In this document: piece after piece, positions 26,701-34,757 of the stretch | How positions within the stretch are numbered: position 1 is the stretch's first letter | Layout of the letters: the number at the start of each line of letters is the position of its first letter | Source: Saprospiraceae bacterium | Lineage (GTDB): Bacteria; Bacteroidota; Bacteroidia; Chitinophagales; Saprospiraceae | Assembly: GCA_019187225.1 (NCBI GenBank) | Contig: JABAQQ010000041.1 | Coordinates: 1 to 64,000, forward strand | Length of the DNA stretch: 64,000 nt | Reading direction: 5' to 3' | Program-made: the position numbers and the translations under genes | Notes under the pieces: generated by a model | The model's input: only the letters and a program-made list of their open reading frames with translations | Told to the model about the DNA's origin: nothing | The model's database searches: none

Positions 26701-27098
26701 GATACCGTAGGATCGTCCAGCAGGTCGGTAGGCAGGTCGCGTTTGGCTTTATCCACCGCATCCTTCACCTTTTGTTTGCACAACGTTACCTCGAGGCTGG
26801 TATTGAACTCTACTATGATATTAGAAAAATCCTGAACGGAGGAAGAGGTTACTTTTTTAACGCCGTTGATGCCCTTCAACTGCTTCTCGATGGGTTTGGT
26901 GACGAGTTGCTCCATGTCGCTCGGCGATGCACCGGGATATATAGTGGAGACAAAAATAGTAGGCACCACTACATCAGGGAACTGCTCTTTGGGGAGCGAA
27001 GAGTACGACATCAACCCCGCGAGCGTAATGAGTACGGTAATGATGAATATACTTGTCCGGTTGTCAATAGACCAACTGGTAGGTTTAAATTCTTTCAT
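23742..27098 (-). CDS. RND efflux permease (HAE1/AcrB-like)
   Basis: The product is 1118 aa, slightly longer than typical AcrB-type pumps because of an insertion between TM6 and TM7 with a basic loop (KREGTVPAPAKKRRR) and extra hydrophobic segments. The first helix (SIFIITVLITLAGLMSYSSL) and porter-domain start EQFPDVVVPTIFV are standard. TM4 carries the paired proton-relay aspartates, GLGIVVDDAIVVIENTHRV. It is the inner-membrane proton antiporter of a tripartite pump and uses the MFP and TolC-like proteins encoded upstream. It is the last gene of the operon. The substrate is unknown; drugs, bile-like compounds or lipids are all possible. Confidence 0.93.
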   Translation of the reverse strand: MKEFKPTSWSIDNRTSIFIITVLITLAGLMSYSSLPKEQFPDVVVPTIFVSTIYPGASPSDMEQLVTKPIEKQLKGINGVKKVTSSSVQDFSNIIVEFNTSLEVTLCKQKVKDAVDKAKRDLPTDLLDDPTVSEFDISEIPIMNVNIAGDFSLDKLKDYADKLKDGIEEMREITRVDLVGALEKEVQVNVDKYKMNAASLTFRDIENALAFENLTISAGNVDIGGMTRSVSIRGDFKDIEQIKNIIVASQSGAMIYLKDIAEVKMGHQEQESYSRLNGKNVISLNVIKRSGENLINASDKIKALVEEMKANEFPPNLEVSITGDQSRATRVTLHDLINTIVIGFILVALILMFFMGATNAIFVAMAVPLSMCIAFMVLPGLDFTLNMIVLFAFLLGLGIVVDDAIVVIENTHRVYHDEPNLTIVQAAKKAAGEVFLPVLSGTATTLAPFVPLVFWGGIFGKFMHFLPVTIIITLTASLLVAYIVNPVFAVWFMGDPKREGTVPAPAKKRRRTIAGYVLFGLATVGFYATGSIGLGNFAVTCALFVVLYKFVLEKAVRWFQEKGWPAVQNAYANFLKFALNRPWTMLGATVLLLFLALGMTASRQANVILFPKADPNFIYVYMTLPVGTDVKVTDSLTRIMEQKVVSVLGENNPIVESVISNVALGASEDQFDRSATSNKGKVGVAFVEYSKRNGVSTREYMDKIREATKGAIPAAEIVVDQEQGGPPSPKPISVEITGDDFRQLTAVSQAVKRYLDSLAIPGVEELRSDLIVSKPEISIQIDRDRANREGISTAQIGGEFRTAILGKEATKYKDGEDEIPVNIRLQKDQRENINAVENLNITFRDMNMGGVLRSVPMAALAEIKYTNTYGGIRRKDQERMVTISSNITAEYQPKQTEVINAVKAALAAYPQQEGVKVAFAGEDQEFVDAFNFLGNSLIISLFMILLILVTQFNSIGKTLIILTEVVFSIIGVLLGLAIFNMDFSVIMMGVGIVALAGIVVRNGILLVEFTDILRERGMAVREAVIEAGRIRMTPVLLTATATILGLVPLAVGFNIDFESLFATGDPKIFFGGDSVAFWGPLSWTIIFGLGFATFITLVILPVMYLLGKQVVDWWERKV

Positions 27099-27155
27099 GC
27101 CTGTGTTGATTTGAGTATTTGTGGATGCGTTGATTTGAGGGGGGGTGAATGGAGG

Positions 27156-27773
27156 TTATTTTTGATAGTATTCCCGCATCATCTCACCCACTTGCCGCGC
27201 TGCGCCGTCCTCGCTTTCCAGCAAATGCCTCATCACATTCGCACGATCCTGTTCGGGTTTGTTCTGGCTCATTTTCCATTTGGCCTCCAGTTTTTCCACC
27301 GGAATTTCAAATGCGGCGATGCCTTTCACCAAAGCATCTTTGTAATCCTGTGGCAACCGCGCCCATTGCGCTATGTATGCATGCTCAAAGGCGTGCATTT
27401 GTTTTTCCAGCAAATGAAAAGCCTCTTGCGCGTCCTGAATCAAACGCGCGCGCCCGTAGGCGTGTACCGCAGCATAATTCCAGGTCGGGACGTTCATTTC
27501 TTTTGAATACAGCGACGGCGATATATATGCATGCGGTTCACTGAAGATCACCAGTGCGGTTTGTTCTTCTAAGCTTTTCCACTGCGGGTTGGCTTTCGCA
27601 AAATGCGCCAGCAGTCTTATTTTACCGTCACCTTCCTCTTCCACAACAAAAGGGAGATGGGTTGCATACGGCAGCCCTTCCACCACCGATACGATGGTCG
27701 CAAAATTGAACCGCTGCATAAAGGCCACGATCTCAGGCTGGTCGGCCAAAGAGAAATGTGATGGAACGTACAT
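27156..27773 (-). CDS. PaiB-like FMN-binding protein
   Basis: The product is 205 aa, the usual length of the PaiB family (FMN-binding split barrel, related to pyridoxamine phosphate oxidases). The start MYVPSHFSLADQPEIVAFM, the block PYATHLPFVVEE and the phosphate/FMN region VIFSEPHAYISPSLY, followed by VPTWNYAAVHAYGRA, are all diagnostic. PaiB of Bacillus is a negative regulator of sporulation and protease genes, but most homologues are biochemically uncharacterised. It sits between the MFP and RND genes of an efflux operon, 57 bases from the latter, which suggests a flavin-dependent or regulatory role in the response to the pumped compound. Confidence 0.88.
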   Translation of the reverse strand: MYVPSHFSLADQPEIVAFMQRFNFATIVSVVEGLPYATHLPFVVEEEGDGKIRLLAHFAKANPQWKSLEEQTALVIFSEPHAYISPSLYSKEMNVPTWNYAAVHAYGRARLIQDAQEAFHLLEKQMHAFEHAYIAQWARLPQDYKDALVKGIAAFEIPVEKLEAKWKMSQNKPEQDRANVMRHLLESEDGAARQVGEMMREYYQK

Positions 27774-27797
27774 TTCGGAAGTGTTGCGTGTAGGAGT

Positions 27798-27878
27798 TAT
27801 AAGTTATGAGCGATGAGTTGTGCGTTGTGCCTATATTATTCAGTACAATAACCCATAACCCATCGCTCATAACTCTTA
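27798..27878. repeat. Intercistronic inverted repeat of degenerate short units
   Basis: The arm TTATAAGTTATGAGCGATGA (27798 onward) is complementary, with a few mismatches, to the arm ending CATCGCTCATAACTC near 27875. The stem spans the gap between the MFP and PaiB-like genes and the right arm overlaps the MFP stop codon. It could cause partial termination or RNA processing inside the operon. Confidence 0.6.
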
Positions 27879-29003
27879 AAAAGCGACCGTCTCCCCGTTG
27901 TTGACGTCCTGAAATCCCGTTGAGATCACAAAATTGCCTTTTTCCAGACCGCTTTTGATTTCCACGATGCCGTTATAGTTACTGCCCTGGGTGATGCGCG
28001 CTTTTTTAGCCAAAGCCTGATTGACACCCGTTTTTTCGGCTATCATGACATAATCGCCATCTTCGGCAGTTTGGATCAGGTTCACCGGCACTGTGATGGC
28101 TTTGGGGTTTTGGTAGTCAATGATCTTCATCACAGCGATCATATTGGCCCGGTAATCGGGGCTGGCGGGAAGACCGCATTCTACGGAAAAGGTGCGTGTG
28201 GTCGGATTGATGGTTTTGCTGACGTAAGTAACGCGCGTGGTGATCTCTTTTTTCAGGTCGGGGAAAAACACCACTACTTCGTCGCCTTTGCGCACTTTGG
28301 ATGCGTAAGCTTCGGTGACATCGCCCACCACTTTCAACTGGCTGAGATTGATGATGTTGCACAAAGGCATGCCGGGAGAAATGGCCTGCCCGGTTTTCAG
28401 GATGACCAGGTCCACTGTGCCGCTGATGGGCGCGTATATGCGCGTCTGCCCCCAGTTCTCCTTCAGCGTGGCAATGCTGTTTTCCAGCGCCTCTTTTTGC
28501 GATTTGGCCTGGATGAACTGCACTTCGGTGCCGATTTTCTGATCCCACAGCGATTTCTGACGGTTGTAGATATCCTCGGCGGTTTTGAGTTGATGCTCGA
28601 GTTCGGCAAGGTTTTTCAACATGACGCCGTCGTCCACCTGGGCGAGCAACTGGCCTTTTTGTACCAGATCGCCGTTTTTAACGAGGATGCGGGTCAGGGT
28701 ACCGGGTATTTTGGTCGTGACGGGCACATTTTCTTCTGCGTCTACTTTACCCTGAAGGTCAATATAATGGCGGAATACGCCGGTATTGACTTCACTCAGG
28801 CTAATGGTTTTGATGCGCTGAGAGACGTTGGTAGCCACGCCCACTTCTTTTTCCAATGCTGCGATCTCGGCATCGAGTTTGGCTCTTTGTTCTTTCAATT
28901 GCGCCAGTTGGGTCGCTTTATCCGGCGCTTCACCACCGCAGGCGTAAAGCAGGGCAGCGACCATGCCGAGGGCCAGAATTGGGAGGAAGTTCTTATTTTT
29001 CAT
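27876..29003 (-). CDS. RND efflux periplasmic adaptor (membrane fusion lipoprotein)
   Basis: The product is 375 aa. The signal peptide ends in a lipobox (LLYACGG), so the mature protein is a lipoprotein anchored in the inner membrane. A coiled coil starts right after (LAQLKEQRAKLDAEIAALEK). The lipoyl-like half motif KIPGTLTRILVKNGDLVQKG, a central hairpin of helices, the second lipoyl half RIYAPISGTVDLVILKTGQ, and a beta-barrel with IKSGLEKGNFVISTGFQDV complete the HlyD/AcrA architecture. It bridges the RND permease and the TolC-like channel. It lies between the TolC-like and PaiB-like genes. Confidence 0.92.
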   Translation of the reverse strand: MKNKNFLPILALGMVAALLYACGGEAPDKATQLAQLKEQRAKLDAEIAALEKEVGVATNVSQRIKTISLSEVNTGVFRHYIDLQGKVDAEENVPVTTKIPGTLTRILVKNGDLVQKGQLLAQVDDGVMLKNLAELEHQLKTAEDIYNRQKSLWDQKIGTEVQFIQAKSQKEALENSIATLKENWGQTRIYAPISGTVDLVILKTGQAISPGMPLCNIINLSQLKVVGDVTEAYASKVRKGDEVVVFFPDLKKEITTRVTYVSKTINPTTRTFSVECGLPASPDYRANMIAVMKIIDYQNPKAITVPVNLIQTAEDGDYVMIAEKTGVNQALAKKARITQGSNYNGIVEIKSGLEKGNFVISTGFQDVNNGETVAF

Positions 29004-29119
29004 TTTGAGTATTTGTTTTAAAACGTTGAGAGTCAGGAAGTCGCGAATAAAGGAATCGCAACGTGAAAAGGATCAGTAAAGTTATCATGGCGATTTGAAG
29101 TTAATATCGCGGTGGATGT

Positions 29120-30559
29120 TTAGTTGGTACCCAATGCCTGCCGGATATCCGCTTTGGCTACCAGAAAGTCGTACAAGGCGTCCATTACATTTTTCTGGGC
29201 CATGTAAAGCTCTTGTTCGGCATGGGTGAGTTCGAAGCTGGAGCCGATCCCGGCCTTGTATTTCTTTTGGGTAGTGTCGTAAATGCGTTGCGCCAGTTCG
29301 AGGTTTTTCTGCTGGCTTGCCACACGCGCCTGCGCATTGAGGAATTGTTTACGGGCATTTTCCACTTCGAGGGTAATGGCATTTTCGAGCAGTTGTTTTT
29401 GCGCGTCAATGGTTTGTACTGCGACGATGGCGCGTTCGCGTTTGGCTTTGCTGCTGCCGCCGTCCCAGATGGGAACGCTGACCGAGACACCGGCCACTGC
29501 AGCGGGGATAAAGTACCATTTGTCAAAACCCGGCGAGTCCTTCGCGCCAAACCCGCCTTGTAAACCGGGTTGATATTGTATGAAGCCGGAAACGGTAGGC
29601 ATCCAGGGTTTGCGGTACAAATCCACCTGGGTCGCATTGAGTTCGCGGCCTTTCAGCAATTGGACGTATTCCGGCCGGTTCATAAAATTGGGGGCACTCG
29701 TCAGGTCAACGTCGGCGAATTCAGTCAGCAGCTTGTTGACATTGTCGGACAAGCTGATGTCGTTGCCGACAGGCATACCCATCGTGAATTTAAGGGCATT
29801 GACTACGATCTCACGCTGGCGTTCCAATGCATCGCGCTCCGTGCGCAGGTTGGAAAGCGACAGTTCGATGCGATCAACATCCAGTTGTTCGGCAAATCCG
29901 GCCTTGTTGATGGCCTGCGTTTCGGAAAGCAATTTTTCCAGGTTCGCGATATTTTTGTCCAGTATACCGAGATTTTCGGTGATCAAAAGTGCAGGCAGAT
30001 AAGCATCGGTCACCGAGTTGCGGACATTATGCCGCTCTACGGCCAGCTGATCGTTTACATAATCCCGGTAATGACGCGCAGCCCTCAAACCGATCAGATA
30101 ACTGTTGTTGAACAGCAATTGGTTCAATTGCAGATTACCTGAAATATTATGCACCGGCGAGAAATAAATCTTCGATTCGGGATCAGATTCGAAAAGCGAC
30201 CCTAAAAAGCCGGTCAGAGAATCTACCTGCGCTTCATTAAATACGCTCTCCAAACCCGACTCGTCTACCTCTCCGCCGCCCCCGAACGACAAGGCGCTGG
30301 CAGGCAATCCGGCGCGTTGGATAAAGCCGGAGTACGAAACTCCCGCAGAAAGTTGCGGTAATCCGGTCGCCTTGTTTTCCTTGATCTGCCATTCCGCATC
30401 CATCACTTGTAATTGAGCGACCTTGATGTTGGGATGGTTGTCGAGGGCATAATTGATGCAGTCGGAGAGGCTCATCACCGCTGTTTGGGCGGAAATTTCC
30501 CCAAAAATCAGGATTAAAACGCTGCCAAGCAGCCATCTGAGGGAATTGTTCTGGTGCAT
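29120..30559 (-). CDS. TolC-family outer-membrane efflux protein
   Basis: The product is 479 aa with a signal peptide (MHQNNSLRWLLGSVLILIFG, cleaved near ISAQ). Two OEP repeats are visible. The first starts MSLSDCINYALDNHPNIKVA and the second lies around residues 250-470, with the long helices KQLLENAITLEVENARKQFL and YKAGIGSSFELTHAEQELY. Such proteins form trimeric channels across the outer membrane and periplasm. The start codon lies 2 bases after the TetR stop, so the two are tightly linked. It is the exit duct for the pump encoded downstream. Confidence 0.92.
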   Translation of the reverse strand: MHQNNSLRWLLGSVLILIFGEISAQTAVMSLSDCINYALDNHPNIKVAQLQVMDAEWQIKENKATGLPQLSAGVSYSGFIQRAGLPASALSFGGGGEVDESGLESVFNEAQVDSLTGFLGSLFESDPESKIYFSPVHNISGNLQLNQLLFNNSYLIGLRAARHYRDYVNDQLAVERHNVRNSVTDAYLPALLITENLGILDKNIANLEKLLSETQAINKAGFAEQLDVDRIELSLSNLRTERDALERQREIVVNALKFTMGMPVGNDISLSDNVNKLLTEFADVDLTSAPNFMNRPEYVQLLKGRELNATQVDLYRKPWMPTVSGFIQYQPGLQGGFGAKDSPGFDKWYFIPAAVAGVSVSVPIWDGGSSKAKRERAIVAVQTIDAQKQLLENAITLEVENARKQFLNAQARVASQQKNLELAQRIYDTTQKKYKAGIGSSFELTHAEQELYMAQKNVMDALYDFLVAKADIRQALGTN

Positions 30560-30561
30560 GA

Positions 30562-31167
30562 TTAAGAGATTTTTGCTTTTAAAGCTTGTCGTCCTTTGTC
30601 GGAAAGGATGCTTTGGAGGTAAAGCATCATGGCTTCCCGAAAGAGGGTTTCGCCGGCATAAGGGGGTTTAGGAAACCACGTTTCGTCAAAAATGGCGAAT
30701 GATTGCGCAAGGTGCAGTTTGGCCGTAATGTCCACGTCGAAGTCGTCGCGGTAAAAACCTTCCCGGATACCGCGTTCGAGATTGTCCCGAACGATCTTGT
30801 ACAAAAATCCGCGTTGGTATTTCTGGAGCTGTTCCCACGCATCGCGGTGGTATTTTTGCAATTCGAACACAATATTGGCCTTCATACGCTGCACATCGCT
30901 GATATTTTCCCGGATGACGATCAACATTTCGTCGAGCGCATCCTGCGCACGTTGTGCCAGTTGTTCACTTCGCCCGCATTCTTCTGCCAGATGCAACTCG
31001 ATGACTTTATTTACCAGGTCGTCCTTGCTTTCCACAAACTGGTACAAGGTTTTTTTAGAGATACCCAGCTCGCGCGCCACGTCGTCCATGGTAAGACTTT
31101 TGATCCCAAGGCGCATAAACAGTTCGGCTATTCGCCTGAGCCATTTTTCCTGCTGTTCTGTAAACAT
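30562..31167 (-). CDS. TetR/AcrR family repressor of the efflux operon
   Basis: The product is 201 aa. The N-terminal helix-turn-helix is clear: RIAELFMRLGIKSLTMDDVA, then RELGISKKTLYQFVESKDDL (residues about 12-52), which is the canonical TetR DNA-binding domain. The remaining 150 residues are the helical ligand-binding and dimer domain. It is the first gene of the tolC-mfp-paiB-rnd operon. A 44-bp palindrome (31177-31220) lies 9 bases upstream of its start and overlaps the -7 box, so I infer that it represses itself and the whole operon, released by a pump substrate. Confidence 0.93.
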   Translation of the reverse strand: MFTEQQEKWLRRIAELFMRLGIKSLTMDDVARELGISKKTLYQFVESKDDLVNKVIELHLAEECGRSEQLAQRAQDALDEMLIVIRENISDVQRMKANIVFELQKYHRDAWEQLQKYQRGFLYKIVRDNLERGIREGFYRDDFDVDITAKLHLAQSFAIFDETWFPKPPYAGETLFREAMMLYLQSILSDKGRQALKAKIS

Positions 31168-31171
31168 GGCG

Positions 31172-31179
31172 CAAAGGTA
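31172..31179 (-). promoter_or_regulatory. TAnnTTTG -7 box of the efflux operon
   Basis: TACCTTTG on the minus strand lies directly upstream of the TetR start and overlaps the end of the palindromic operator at 31177-31220. If used, the 5' leader is only a few bases. Confidence 0.55.
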
Positions 31180-31220
31180 ACGGCGGAAACGATTTTTGCA
31201 AAAATCGTTTCCGCTGTTAC
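31177..31220. promoter_or_regulatory. 44-bp palindromic operator for the TetR regulator
   Basis: The half-sites are GTAAC, one mismatched position, then GCGGAAACGATTTTT (31183-31197), a GC centre, and exact complements on the other side (AAAAATCGTTTCCGC at 31200-31214, GTTAC at 31216-31220). Twenty of 21 paired positions match. Its place at the promoter of a TetR gene makes it a strong operator candidate. Confidence 0.75.
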
Positions 31221-31285
31221 CCTTCCTTTTCGACCAAAGTCAAATAAAATTCCACGAGCGTCTTTTTACACATGGATAATCCAAA

Positions 31286-31325
31286 TAAAAAAAGCCGGCG
31301 GGCGGTTAAACGCAACCCGTCGGCT
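31286..31325 (-). terminator. Rho-independent terminator of def
   Basis: On the minus strand AGCCGACGGG pairs with CCCGCCGGCT (one G-T) and is followed by seven T. It lies 26 bases past the def stop codon and separates def from the TetR-led efflux operon. Confidence 0.8.
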
Positions 31326-31350
31326 CAAAGTTCGGCTGGTAAGCGATAAT

Positions 31351-31929
31351 TTATCGCGCAACAGCAAATTTCATTTTGTAGTCTGTTTTGATCTTTCCTA
31401 CCCGGATATCTTCCAGTTTTCGCTGGATCAGGCGCTTTTTGAGCGGTTTCAGTTTTTCAGTAAAAAGGATACCTTCAATGTGGTCGTACTCGTGTTGCAC
31501 CACGCGGGCATTGACACCGGTAAAGGTCTCTTCATGTTCCACAAAATTTTCGTCCATGTAACGCAAACGGATGGTCTGCGGACGTTCCACATCGCCCCGG
31601 ATGCGCGGAATGCTGAGGCAGCCTTCTTCGTAGGTCCAGGGATTACCCGTTTCTTCCACTTTTTGCGCGTTGATAAATACCTTTTTAAATCCTTTGCCCT
31701 TCTCCGCATCCGGTTTTTTCTCGTCATCTTCTTCTATCTGGAGGGTATCAATCACAAACAGCCGGATGGGCACGCCTACCTGCGGGGCAGCGATCCCCAC
31801 ACCTTCGGCGTGATACATGGTTTCCCACATATTGGCGATGAGTTCCTGCAGATCAGGGAAATCCGGCCCGATGGACGCGGCAATTTTTTTCAAAACTGGG
31901 TGCCCGTAGGCATAAATTGGCAATAGCAT
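31351..31929 (-). CDS. def: Peptide deformylase
   Basis: The product is 192 aa. All three metal-site motifs are present: GVGIAAPQVG (residues 43-52), EGCLSIP (near 102) and QHEYDHIEG (near 144). It removes the formyl group from the N-terminal methionine of new proteins, using Fe2+ or a similar metal held by the Cys and the two His. An acidic/lysine insert (EEDDEKKPDAEKGKG) after residue 65 is seen in many Bacteroidota enzymes. The gene follows ruvX after a 322-base gap filled by nested inverted repeats. Confidence 0.96.
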   Translation of the reverse strand: MLLPIYAYGHPVLKKIAASIGPDFPDLQELIANMWETMYHAEGVGIAAPQVGVPIRLFVIDTLQIEEDDEKKPDAEKGKGFKKVFINAQKVEETGNPWTYEEGCLSIPRIRGDVERPQTIRLRYMDENFVEHEETFTGVNARVVQHEYDHIEGILFTEKLKPLKKRLIQRKLEDIRVGKIKTDYKMKFAVAR

Positions 31930-31931
31930 AT

Positions 31932-32250
31932 TTGTTGTTTGTTGTCGGTTATTGGTTGCTGGTTATTCGTTGCTATCGGTTGTTGATTCGCATCAAACTT
32001 TAGCCATTTGAAAGCGGTTTGAATGGTTGGAGTAATTTGAAATTGTTGCCAGCCAATCTTTTGAAAGTGGCTGTCATCGAAAACCATGTGGGAGTGTCCA
32101 AAAAAAGTGCGTCAATTTTGTATTAAAATATTGATTGTCAAATATTTACTCTTAGTTCGGCACACTTTTTTGAATACTCCCAACCGCATCGCGCTGCTTA
32201 TACCTGGTAACCAGCAACCAATAACCGACAACTCACAACCAGGAACCAGG
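31932..32250. repeat. Nested inverted repeats filling the ruvX-def gap
   Basis: The outer arms are degenerate repeats of GGTTGTTG/TTGGTTGCTGG type (about 31935-31990) and their complement (CCAGCAACCAATAACCGAC, about 32205-32250). The inner arms are GGGAGTGTCCAAAAAAAGTG (from 32089) and CACACTTTTTTGAATACTCC (to about 32179). No gene is seen in this 322-base stretch. Confidence 0.65.
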
Positions 32251-32251
32251 A

Positions 32252-32671
32252 TCATTCCCAGTAATTTTCCTGCATATACTGCTCCAGGATCAGGGCTGCA
32301 GCAATTTTATCCACCAGTGTTTTGTCGCGGCGTTTTTGTTTTTTTATGCCGCTTTGAAGAATGATGCGTTTGGCTTCATTGGAAGTATGGCGTTCGTCCT
32401 GGCGAACAACGGCTTTACCGGGAAAAAGTTTTTTTAGTCTTTCAGCGAAGGCATCAGCCTGGGGTGCGATCTGGGCGGGGTTACCATCGGGATGTAAGGG
32501 CAGCCCCACGACAAAACTTTCCACTTCTTCTTCTGCGCAGTATTTTGTCAAAAAATCCAAAACCCCGGCGGTCGGCACGGTCGTAAGTGCGGAAGCGATG
32601 ATCTTCAGCGGGTCGGTGACGGCAATGCCGGTGCGTTTGAGGCCGAAATCTATAGCGAGGATGCGTCCCAT
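32252..32671 (-). CDS. ruvX: Putative pre-16S rRNA nuclease / Holliday junction resolvase-like protein YqgF
   Basis: The product is 139 aa from MGRILAIDFGLKRTGIAV (32671), the normal start of the family; residues encoded upstream are not conserved. The RNase H-like core is shown by AIDFGLKRTGIAVTDP, FVVGLPLHPDG, VVRQDERHTSNEA and the final acidic site near VDKIAAALILEQYM. YqgF matures the 5' end of 16S rRNA. It lies 75 bases downstream of rsmE, another 16S rRNA gene, in the same direction, with its own -7 box at 32683. Confidence 0.93.
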   Translation of the reverse strand: MGRILAIDFGLKRTGIAVTDPLKIIASALTTVPTAGVLDFLTKYCAEEEVESFVVGLPLHPDGNPAQIAPQADAFAERLKKLFPGKAVVRQDERHTSNEAKRIILQSGIKKQKRRDKTLVDKIAAALILEQYMQENYWE

Positions 32672-32682
32672 GAATCGGAATG

Positions 32683-32690
32683 CAAAAGTA
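32683..32690 (-). promoter_or_regulatory. TAnnTTTG -7 box for ruvX
   Basis: TACTTTTG on the minus strand lies 11 bases upstream of the ruvX start. It fits the -7 consensus; the -33 element is not evident. Confidence 0.45.
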
Positions 32691-32745
32691 GAAAACTTGC
32701 GACTTACGACGTGAGATTTGCAAAATGCCACCAGCTAAAGTTCAT

Positions 32746-33438
32746 TCAAAGCAAATTAAAAACGCTGACTGCCAGCACCCCCGCCGTCTCCGTGCGCAGG
32801 CGCGCAGCGCCGAGGCTGACTTCGGTGAAACCGTTTTGCAGCGCCAACGCCACTTCTTCGGGCGAAAAATCACCTTCCGGGCCGATGGCGATCACGGTGT
32901 TTTGATCCGCGGAAAGCGTCGTCTTCAAATGCGGCAAAAGAGTGTCGGAACACCAGGCGATGCGTTTCTGGCTCTCGGTAGAATTCGTTATAAACTGCTG
33001 AAAGCGCGTGAGTTCGTTCAGTTTTGGCAAGCGGGCGCGCAGGGATTGTTTCATCGCAGAAACGAGGATTTTTTCCAGTCTGTCGGCCCGGATGGTGTCG
33101 CGTTCGGAGCGCCGGCACAGCAGCGGTGTGATCTCATCCACGCCGATCTCGACAGCCTTCTCCAAAAACCATTCGAAGCGTTCGATCTGTTTGGTCGGCG
33201 CCATGGCGATATGGAGTCGGGCCGGGCGTTCAGGCGGCGACATTTTTTTTGAAATAATGCGGGCAGAAGCGTGCCGTTTGCCGGCCTCAGCGAGTTCGGC
33301 TTCATAAAAAAAGCCTTGTCCGTCGGTGAGTTGAAGCCGGTCGCCCAGCTTCCGCCGCAACACGGAAAGCAGGTGACGGCTTTCTTCCTCGTCGAGGTGT
33401 GCGAAGCCGTTTTCAATTTTTGGACAATAGAACAGCAT
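32746..33438 (-). CDS. rsmE: 16S rRNA (uracil-1498-N3)-methyltransferase
   Basis: The product is 230 aa from MLFYCPKIENGF (33438). The N-terminal PUA-like part (HLDEEESRHLLSVLRRKLGD) is followed by a SPOUT methyltransferase domain. Family landmarks are APTKQIERFEWFLEKAVEIG, ITPLLCRRSER, and the SAM knot IAIGPEGDFSPEEVALA with LGAARLRTETAGVLAV. The enzyme methylates U1498 of 16S rRNA. It lies 11 bases after the ATP-grasp-like gene and 75 bases before ruvX. Confidence 0.95.
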   Translation of the reverse strand: MLFYCPKIENGFAHLDEEESRHLLSVLRRKLGDRLQLTDGQGFFYEAELAEAGKRHASARIISKKMSPPERPARLHIAMAPTKQIERFEWFLEKAVEIGVDEITPLLCRRSERDTIRADRLEKILVSAMKQSLRARLPKLNELTRFQQFITNSTESQKRIAWCSDTLLPHLKTTLSADQNTVIAIGPEGDFSPEEVALALQNGFTEVSLGAARLRTETAGVLAVSVFNLL

Positions 33439-33449
33439 TCGCTGCGCAT

Positions 33450-34649
33450 TTAAGGTTCGAAAAATCCCACACTCGCACCCACCCAATCTTTGCCTTTGTT
33501 GTAACGCACTCCCACCATTTCGCCTTTGCTCATGCGTACGAGGTTGTTCACTAAGCGCGGCTTCTCCCAGTTTTTATCCCACAGGATCATCATACGGATC
33601 TCGCACTTGGAAGGCTCATCGGGATTGGGTGTTTCCACGCCGGCCACGTATTCGACCTTGCGCTGCAGGATAAAATTGGAAGGATCGTCCACCGTTTCCA
33701 CGTCTTCGCGGGTGATATTGATCTTCACACCCTGGCCCGAAAAGGAGAAGAGGGGTTTGAGCACCCAGTTCTCAAGATCGTCGGGTATTGATTTTAATTC
33801 ATTGACAAACAAGGTTTTAGGCACAAAGGCGCTGTTCAAAAATGGCAATGTGTGTTTGGAAATACGGAAAAACCAGTTCGGATGCCCCACCCATTCGGCG
33901 TTCACTTCGGTGGTCATATCCCATTCGCGGGGGAGGTCGGCGCGTTTTTCCAGTTCGTCGAAGATGATGCGGTTGTAGATGCGCTCCACGCCCACGCGCC
34001 GTCCGTTGTCGTCTAAGTAGTACAGGTCGCGGCCTTCGCGTTTGAGTTTGGAAAGACACAGGACTTTGATTCCTAAGTATTTCCGACTGCCCCAAAAGTC
34101 AATGCGCGTGTTCTGCTTTTCCGGTTCCACTTCGAGCAGGATGACGTTCTCGGGTCTGGAATCGCCGACGATCACCTGACGCATCAGCTCGATATAGATT
34201 TCTTCGGTCAGTCCGCCGAACAAATGGTGAAAGTCCGCTGGAATGTCGAAATGCTTGCGATACGATTCGGCCAGCAGGTGCTGGAAAAAATAGAGCGAAG
34301 GAAACCCCTGCATCTCGATGAGTTGTGGTATGAAATCCCCTTTCGCATCGCGGCATACCCCGAAGTCGAGTTGGAGAAACGTCGTATGATCGTCTTCACC
34401 CGGTACCCGCAGGTGGGCGGGCAAAGCCGCTTCGCTGCGCTCGCGAAAACCGGGCGCCATTATGACCCCGCATATATCTTCCACCCCCTGCAGCAATTGT
34501 GATTTTAACGACTTAGGGACAAAAATCGGCGTTTCGGACACGCGAAACGTTACGGCTTCGCCAAATGCCGCGTTCACCGTGTCGAGAAAAGCCTGGTATT
34601 TTTCTGGAGTGAACGTCGCGTTGTAATGCTGGCGGGCTTGTTTGTGCAT
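33450..34649 (-). CDS. Conserved protein of unknown function, possible ATP-grasp fold
   Basis: The product is 399 aa from MHKQARQHYNATFTPEKYQA (34649). It has no signal peptide and is probably cytoplasmic. The second half contains WVLKPLFSFSGQGVKINITR, like the glycine-rich loop of ATP-grasp enzymes. Further on it has FILQRKVEYVAGV and KCEIRMMILWD, which resemble the acidic metal-binding strand. The first half holds IPQLIEMQGFPSLYFFQHLL. I infer an ATP-dependent ligase-like fold, but the family is not one I can name and the substrate is unknown. It is divergent from uppS and lies just upstream of rsmE in the same direction. Confidence 0.6.
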   Translation of the reverse strand: MHKQARQHYNATFTPEKYQAFLDTVNAAFGEAVTFRVSETPIFVPKSLKSQLLQGVEDICGVIMAPGFRERSEAALPAHLRVPGEDDHTTFLQLDFGVCRDAKGDFIPQLIEMQGFPSLYFFQHLLAESYRKHFDIPADFHHLFGGLTEEIYIELMRQVIVGDSRPENVILLEVEPEKQNTRIDFWGSRKYLGIKVLCLSKLKREGRDLYYLDDNGRRVGVERIYNRIIFDELEKRADLPREWDMTTEVNAEWVGHPNWFFRISKHTLPFLNSAFVPKTLFVNELKSIPDDLENWVLKPLFSFSGQGVKINITREDVETVDDPSNFILQRKVEYVAGVETPNPDEPSKCEIRMMILWDKNWEKPRLVNNLVRMSKGEMVGVRYNKGKDWVGASVGFFEP

Positions 34650-34757
34650 TTTGAAAAGGTTTGAAGGTTTGATGGTTTGATGGGTTGATGGTTTCAGGGT
34701 TGCGCGGCCAAACATACGAAGTGTGCTCATTTCAATTCAGGAAAACACATTTTGAAA

